DNA from: Anaeroplasmataceae bacterium
Lineage (GTDB): Bacteria > Bacillota_I > Bacilli_A > Acholeplasmatales > Anaeroplasmataceae
Assembly (NCBI GenBank): GCA_029057785.1
Contig: JAIDZC010000020.1
Span: forward strand, 1-64,000
DNA length: 64,000 nucleotides
Direction: 5' to 3'
Below are positions 58,722 through 64,000 of the stretch, in pieces. The notes beneath the pieces were generated by a model. It did not search any database and was not told the origin of the DNA. It saw nothing but the letters and a program-made list of their open reading frames with translations. Position numbers and translations under genes: made by a program. Numbering within the stretch: the stretch's first letter is position 1; each line of letters begins with the position of its first letter.

Positions 58722-59243
58722 TTATTCAAAATATAAACCATAGATATCTAAATATGCATAAGGAAATTGTTCACTGCCTTCCTTTTGAAATCCATACTTT
58801 TTATATAATCTTACCGCTTTAGTATTACAAGCATCTGCTAAAATCCCTAACCCCTCAACTCCCATTGCCTTTGCCTCTTCTATCATGGATTTAACTAAGA
58901 AAGACCCATAATGCTTTCCTACATAGCCATCCTTCACCATGACTCTACCAAAGCTTTGTAAGTTTTCTTTTTTAAATGTGTGAGGTGGATATTCAACTTC
59001 CGCTGGATGGAAACATGCATATCCTACAATCTCTCCATCCTCTTCAAGAATTCGTCCATAGCCTTTTTCTATATCCTCTATAATCATTTCATCAAAGGGA
59101 TAGCCGTCTAGCCAAATCGGTAAATTTTCTTCAACTATTCTTTTTTTAACCTCGTTTTTCATAGTTAAGATTTCATTAATATCTTTTGGATTTGCTATAC
59201 GGTATTTCATTTTCATCCCTCTTTTCTCTTTCCTATTATACAA
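58722..59243 (-). CDS. GNAT N-acetyltransferase
   Basis: GRVMVKDGYVGKHYGSFLVKSMIEEAKAMG, YKKYGFQKEG. Confidence 0.85.
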   Translation of the reverse strand: MYNRKEKRGMKMKYRIANPKDINEILTMKNEVKKRIVEENLPIWLDGYPFDEMIIEDIEKGYGRILEEDGEIVGYACFHPAEVEYPPHTFKKENLQSFGRVMVKDGYVGKHYGSFLVKSMIEEAKAMGVEGLGILADACNTKAVRLYKKYGFQKEGSEQFPYAYLDIYGLYFE

Positions 59244-59360
59244 TATTTATCAAAGTTTGAAAATTGTTTTTTTAATCTGTCAAAAGTGTTCCTTTTTTGA
59301 AGGATGCATTTTATTTAAAAGATTTTAAATCTATGATATGATACTATTAGGTGATGCCTC

Positions 59361-60281
59361 ATGACAGAATATGAAACATTGGAGTATCAAGATAGTAAAG
59401 AAATTATTAATAGCACCATACTTGGTTTTTTTATAGGACTTGCTGTCATTGTTCCTGGAATAAGTGGATCAACCATAGCAATCATTTTTAAACTGTATGA
59501 TAAGCTTTTATATGCAATAGGAAATATATTAAAGAAATTTAAACTTTGCTTTATTTTTTTGATTCCTATTGTTCTTGGAGCCTTCTTAGGCTTTGGTTTA
59601 GGTTTTTTTGCAATACAAAAGCTTTTAACGATTTTCCCTTTTGCAATAACAGCTTTTTTTGGAGGATTAATGATTGGTGCATTCCCGGCTATATCAGATG
59701 AAATTAAAGACGATAAAATCACTTTATCCAAAGCACTTCTATTTCTTCTTGGTTTAGGAATTCCCTTAACCATAAGTGTCGTTTCCACATTTATTCAAGG
59801 TGGAAATCAAAACTTTGAAGATATTCAGTTTTACCATTATCTTTTATTTCTTGTAATAGGGTATGTCATTGCAATTACACAGATAGTTCCTGGATTAAGT
59901 GCCACGGCTATCCTAATGGCCTTCGGCTATTTTAGACCTTTGATAGAATCTGTGAGCATCAGCTACATAGCATCAAATCCAACAATCATTGGGATTTATA
60001 TTTCTCTAATTATAGGTTTTATTATAGGAATGATTTCCTTTTCAAGCTTCTTGACAAAAGTATTTGATAAGAACCGAAAGCTAGCCTTTTTTATGATCGT
60101 AGGTTTATCCTTAGGCTCTATACTTTCTATGTTTTTCAATCCTGATATCTATGAGACCTATCAGTCCTGGATTCACGGGAATATGTCCTTTGGATTAGAT
60201 TTAGGCTTTGGAATTCTACTTTTTATTATTGGCATATTACTCGCAGCAAGCTTTTTAAAATATGAAAAAAGACAGAAATAG
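59361..60281 (+). CDS. DUF368 membrane protein
   Basis: FFIGLAVIVPGISGSTIAIIFKLYDKLL, TQIVPGLSATAILM duplicated motif. Confidence 0.87.
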   Translation: MTEYETLEYQDSKEIINSTILGFFIGLAVIVPGISGSTIAIIFKLYDKLLYAIGNILKKFKLCFIFLIPIVLGAFLGFGLGFFAIQKLLTIFPFAITAFFGGLMIGAFPAISDEIKDDKITLSKALLFLLGLGIPLTISVVSTFIQGGNQNFEDIQFYHYLLFLVIGYVIAITQIVPGLSATAILMAFGYFRPLIESVSISYIASNPTIIGIYISLIIGFIIGMISFSSFLTKVFDKNRKLAFFMIVGLSLGSILSMFFNPDIYETYQSWIHGNMSFGLDLGFGILLFIIGILLAASFLKYEKRQK

Positions 60282-60341
60282 ACATTCCTCTTGTCAAGCA
60301 ATAGAAAAAGGTTTAAAATATTCTATTGTGAGGTGAGATTT

Positions 60342-61625
60342 ATGCTATGCTTATGCATTGTTATAGCTACCATTTGCTTAATTATTGCATCCATATTGTT
60401 TTTTCCTACAATAAAGATTGGAAATCATAGAATTAGCTGTTATTGGGTTATCTCTTTAATTTCTGCAGGAATTCTTCTCATTTTCAGACAAGTTTCTTTG
60501 GAAAATATTTGGAACAGCTTTACAGCAAATACAAGTGTGAATCCATTAAAAATTTTAGTTCTCTTTATCTCTATGACCATTCTTTCCATCTTCTTAGATG
60601 AAATCGGATTCTTTAGATATATAGCTGTTGCATCTGCACACAAGCTAAAGGGAAGTCAAATGAAGCTTTTCTTCGGCTTTTACGCATTAATCTCAATTTT
60701 AACTATCTTCACATCCAATGATATCATCATTCTTACCTTTACACCATTTATTTGTTACTATGCAAAGAATACGAAAATCAATCCTATTCCATATTTAGTT
60801 TTAGAGTTTGTGGCAGCCAATACCTGGAGTATGGCACTTATCATAGGAAATCCTACGAATATTTATTTAGCAAGTGCACTGCATATTGATTTTTTATCCT
60901 ATTTAAAAATCATGATTTTACCTACAATTGTTGCAGCAAGTATTTCACTTTTACTTTTATTTTTAATTTTTAGAAAAAACTTAAAAAAACCTATGGAGGA
61001 ATTTACAGAAGAAATTAAGAAACCTAATTTGATTCTTCTCATCATAGGCTTGGTGCATCTTTTTGCAACAACAGTTCTACTGGCAATCGCTTCTTATATC
61101 CAGTTTGAAATGTGGATTATAGCTATATCCTTTGCTGGTAGCCTATTACTTATAACTACACTATACCTAGTCATTAGGAAAGAACGGCTAACTCCAATTA
61201 AACTGACTCTACTTAGAGCCCCATGGAGCTTAATCCCTTTTGTATTATCTATGTTTGTTTTAGTTCTATCCTTAAATCAACAAGGCATCACGAAAACACT
61301 AGAAGATTTACTGCTAAAGCTTCCACCAATTTATTCCTATGGCATAGGTGGAACAATTGCTGCAAATTTAATTAATAATATCCCTATGAGTGTATTATTC
61401 TCTAATCTTTTATCTAATGCTCCTTCTACTGCAATTTATGCAAGTGTTATTGCCTCTAATATTGCAGCATTTATCACTCCAATTGGGGCACTTGCTGGAA
61501 TTATGTGGATGAAACTTCTTAAAACGTATGATATAAAATTTAGCTTCAAGGATTTTACCTTATATGGCTGTATCATAGGAATCCCAACTCTTATTGGTGC
61601 ACTCTCTATACTTTATATATTCTAA
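60342..61625 (+). CDS. SLC13/ArsB-type anion permease
   Basis: EFVAANTWSMALIIGNPTNIYLA, ANLINNIPMSVLFSNLL; start trimmed to MLCLCIV. Confidence 0.78.
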   Translation: MLCLCIVIATICLIIASILFFPTIKIGNHRISCYWVISLISAGILLIFRQVSLENIWNSFTANTSVNPLKILVLFISMTILSIFLDEIGFFRYIAVASAHKLKGSQMKLFFGFYALISILTIFTSNDIIILTFTPFICYYAKNTKINPIPYLVLEFVAANTWSMALIIGNPTNIYLASALHIDFLSYLKIMILPTIVAASISLLLLFLIFRKNLKKPMEEFTEEIKKPNLILLIIGLVHLFATTVLLAIASYIQFEMWIIAISFAGSLLLITTLYLVIRKERLTPIKLTLLRAPWSLIPFVLSMFVLVLSLNQQGITKTLEDLLLKLPPIYSYGIGGTIAANLINNIPMSVLFSNLLSNAPSTAIYASVIASNIAAFITPIGALAGIMWMKLLKTYDIKFSFKDFTLYGCIIGIPTLIGALSILYIF

Positions 61626-61689
61626 ACGTACTAAAAAACACTCTCTGCTATAGAGAGTGTTTTTATTTTTTTAAGCAACGTGATAGGGA

Positions 61690-62517
61690 TTACAATTTTT
61701 TGTTCTCTTCTTTTTCTTTCCATCTAGTTCTTTTTTGAGCTTTACGAATATAGGGAAGAGTTTTTTTAACAAACTTTTCAGTAGCATAAATAATAAATGA
61801 TTTCAGTATAGCACTGATGATGATCAGCACAATCCCACTTATCAATATGCCCATCCCCCATGGCGTGTATTCAAAAATACAAAGACAAGCAATTCCAGCA
61901 ACAATAAGTGCTAAAGAAATCCACGCCAAAACCACAACTAAAATAGAATGAATTCTAAGCTTTTTAGGAAGCTCTGAAAAGTCGTAGTCAAGCTCATCAT
62001 ATAACTCTTCTATAATGACTGCAGTATTCTTATATCTTTTAATTTTAATTTCTGGTTTCTTATAAAGCTGGTTAAATTGTTCTTGATTATAATTATGTGC
62101 TGTTTTATATAAAACTTCTTTGCCATCTATATAAAACTTTAGTTTTAGAGAATAAAAGGTATGATAATTCCACGCTAAATTTCCTGTTTGTCCATGCTTA
62201 ATTGACATTGAGGAATAGTCACAAATGGCAGCAGTATCCTCTATCCCATACTTCAGTGCTCTCAAACTTTGGTAATATGGGATAAGCCTCTTTAGACACT
62301 GGATAAATAAAAATACTGAAAAGCCTAAAAAGAAAAATATAAAGATGCTGATAAAAATTATCGCACTTAATGGAAATGGACTACCATCCACCCATATTAT
62401 AATTAAACCTACACTAAAGGCTGTAAAGATGATACATACAACTAAACCAATATAAGCCCACGTAAGCTCTTGTTTAAGAATTTGTTTTATTTCCTTATTC
62501 ATAATTGTATTTATCAC
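61690..62517 (-). CDS. Membrane protein of unknown function
   Basis: 275 aa, two pairs of TM segments. Confidence 0.55.
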   Translation of the reverse strand: MINTIMNKEIKQILKQELTWAYIGLVVCIIFTAFSVGLIIIWVDGSPFPLSAIIFISIFIFFFLGFSVFLFIQCLKRLIPYYQSLRALKYGIEDTAAICDYSSMSIKHGQTGNLAWNYHTFYSLKLKFYIDGKEVLYKTAHNYNQEQFNQLYKKPEIKIKRYKNTAVIIEELYDELDYDFSELPKKLRIHSILVVVLAWISLALIVAGIACLCIFEYTPWGMGILISGIVLIIISAILKSFIIYATEKFVKKTLPYIRKAQKRTRWKEKEENKKL

Positions 62518-62593
62518 CTCTTTACCATTTTTTTAATGTAAAAAATACCTTCATTTATTTTGCAATAAGTGAAGGTAATTTCATCAAAGCTGG

Positions 62594-62674
62594 TGCGGGT
62601 AACAGGAATCGAACCTGCACTCCAGGGGAACTAGATTCTAAGTCTAGCGCGTCTGCCAGTTCCGCCATACCCGC
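62594..62674 (-). tRNA. tRNA-Leu(UAG)
   Basis: GCGGGTATGGCGGAACTGGCAGACGCG-CTAGA-CTTAGAA-TCTAG-variable arm-GTGCAGGTTCGATTCCTGTTACCCGCA; long variable arm, anticodon TAG. Confidence 0.95.
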
Positions 62675-62761
62675 ATTTTTCTTAACGCAATAAGTATTAT
62701 ATATAAGATAGTTTTCAATGTCAAGAAAAATCGTGATTTTTTTAAAGAATTTAGAAGATCT

Positions 62762-63520
62762 CTAAAGATTTATAGTAGCAATTAGCATCGTACGATCGTC
62801 ATTAATTTCAAACCCTATGCTTCTATAAAAACTGATTTCCTCTTCTTCGTAAGGTGATACAAGAACAACAATTTGGTATTCTTGAAACTGCTTTATAATT
62901 TCTTTTACCAGTAACTCCTTTACCCCTTTTGAAATATACTTTGGTAAAGTCTTAAGTTGTTCTATATAAATTTCATCTTCTACAATAGACACTTCTATGT
63001 ACCCAATTGGCTTTTTCCCTTTTAATGCAACATAAACCATTTCCAAATCTAACTCTTTTTCTGGAGTTAATTTTTTAAATATCTTAGAATATTTCTCGTT
63101 ATATTTACAAATGGAAATAGAATTTAATGAAATACTTTTTGCTTTATAAAAAGGATTCCATTCCATAGCATGATGGGAAATTTCTATATCTGCATGAAGT
63201 TTATTTAAAATGGATTTAATATTTTCTTCATTATTATATAAAAGATATTCTAAACTACTACCTGCATACTTTGATTTTAAGAATAAAATAACCTCTTCTA
63301 ATCTTTTTTTGGCAGTACCAAATAGTAAATCTATGGATACATAATGATCATAGGCATCTCCACCAAATAATCCTACTAAACTATTGTCCATCCAAAATCC
63401 ATAGACATAGCTTTTTTCTCCTTCTAAAAGGGAAGTAGCCACTTCATTTGCATCTTCAAACTCTGAAAGAGAATCTAAATAACTTATTAAAATGTTCTTA
63501 TCCGTAACCTCTTGAATCAT
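62762..63520 (-). CDS. GNAT-like acetyltransferase
   Basis: C-terminal IGYIEVSIVEDEIYIEQLKTLPKYISKGVKELLVKEIIKQF, FYRSIGFEI. Confidence 0.65.
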   Translation of the reverse strand: MIQEVTDKNILISYLDSLSEFEDANEVATSLLEGEKSYVYGFWMDNSLVGLFGGDAYDHYVSIDLLFGTAKKRLEEVILFLKSKYAGSSLEYLLYNNEENIKSILNKLHADIEISHHAMEWNPFYKAKSISLNSISICKYNEKYSKIFKKLTPEKELDLEMVYVALKGKKPIGYIEVSIVEDEIYIEQLKTLPKYISKGVKELLVKEIIKQFQEYQIVVLVSPYEEEEISFYRSIGFEINDDRTMLIATINL

Positions 63521-63536
63521 ATCTGTTTCTCCAGTT

Positions 63537-64000
63537 TTATCTTTTCTTTAGAACTCTCATTTTAGCACTATGAGAACGATTATTATTCTTAATTTCTTCC
63601 TCACTAGGAAGCATAGGTTTTTTTGTGATCAGTTCAAAAGGGGCCTCTTCCTTTACAATCATAGGAACTCCTTTTGGAATGAAGACTGTACTTTTTTCTT
63701 TAAATATAGTTTTACAAATTCGATCCTCTAAAGAATGAAAAGTAATAACAACTGCTCTACCACCTGGATTTAACATATCTAAAGCATCTAGTAAACTATC
63801 TTCAAATACTCTTAATTCATCATTTACAGCAATTCTTAAGGCTTGAAAGGTTTGTTTTGCAGGATGTCCCTTTTGTCTTAACACTTTAGCTGGTAAGGCA
63901 CTTTTAATTACTTCTACTAATTCTAATGTTGTCTCAATAGGTTTATTCTTTCTTGCCTCTTCTATTTTTCGAGCAATCAATTTAGAAAAAGGCTCTTCTC
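63537..64000 (-). CDS. rsmH: 16S rRNA methyltransferase RsmH, C-terminal part (runs off window)
   Basis: [44 protein letters not shown]. Confidence 0.93.
   Translation of the reverse strand, partial: EEPFSKLIARKIEEARKNKPIETTLELVEVIKSALPAKVLRQKGHPAKQTFQALRIAVNDELRVFEDSLLDALDMLNPGGRAVVITFHSLEDRICKTIFKEKSTVFIPKGVPMIVKEEAPFELITKKPMLPSEEEIKNNNRSHSAKMRVLKKR

Overview
Low-GC, spore-forming Firmicutes-type chromosome segment, mostly core genes on the minus strand. In order it carries: galE start, rplL-rplJ-rplA-rplK, a folT-like ECF gene behind a THF riboswitch, cotE, AraC/GyrI regulator, two fused ABC ATPase-permeases, ychF, ppa, spoIIGA-sigE-sigG, phosphoglucomutase, a kdu/kdg/eda uronate cluster, secA-hpf-csp, proS, RNase J, then (after an accessory block) DEDDh exonuclease, O-methyltransferase, ruvX-alaS, recD2-mnmA, permeases, tRNA-Leu and rsmH. 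The accessory block spans about 34.64-48.9 kb. The most interesting content was not in the ORF track. (1) Four small loci share one architecture: a 23-56 aa hydrophobic peptide, a strong forward promoter, a convergent reverse promoter with 17-nt spacing, and a 5' UTR complementary to a 3' segment. They look like type I toxin-antitoxin loci, with long-range 5'-3' mRNA pairing. (2) An AbiF/Abi_2 HEPN protein (RNACCH motif) is accompanied by three copies of a structured RNA with compensatory base changes: one as a leader before the gene, one after it, and one orphan about 1.4 kb away. The cassette is bracketed by a duplicated 3' end of a racemase gene. (3) A radical SAM/SPASM enzyme has an unannotated 52-aa Cys-containing peptide directly downstream, a candidate RiPP precursor. 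(4) A 184-bp direct repeat, 4801 bp apart, encodes a 42-aa four-Cys protein and flanks two surface lipoprotein genes. All calls come from reading the sequence; no database searches or folding programs were run.
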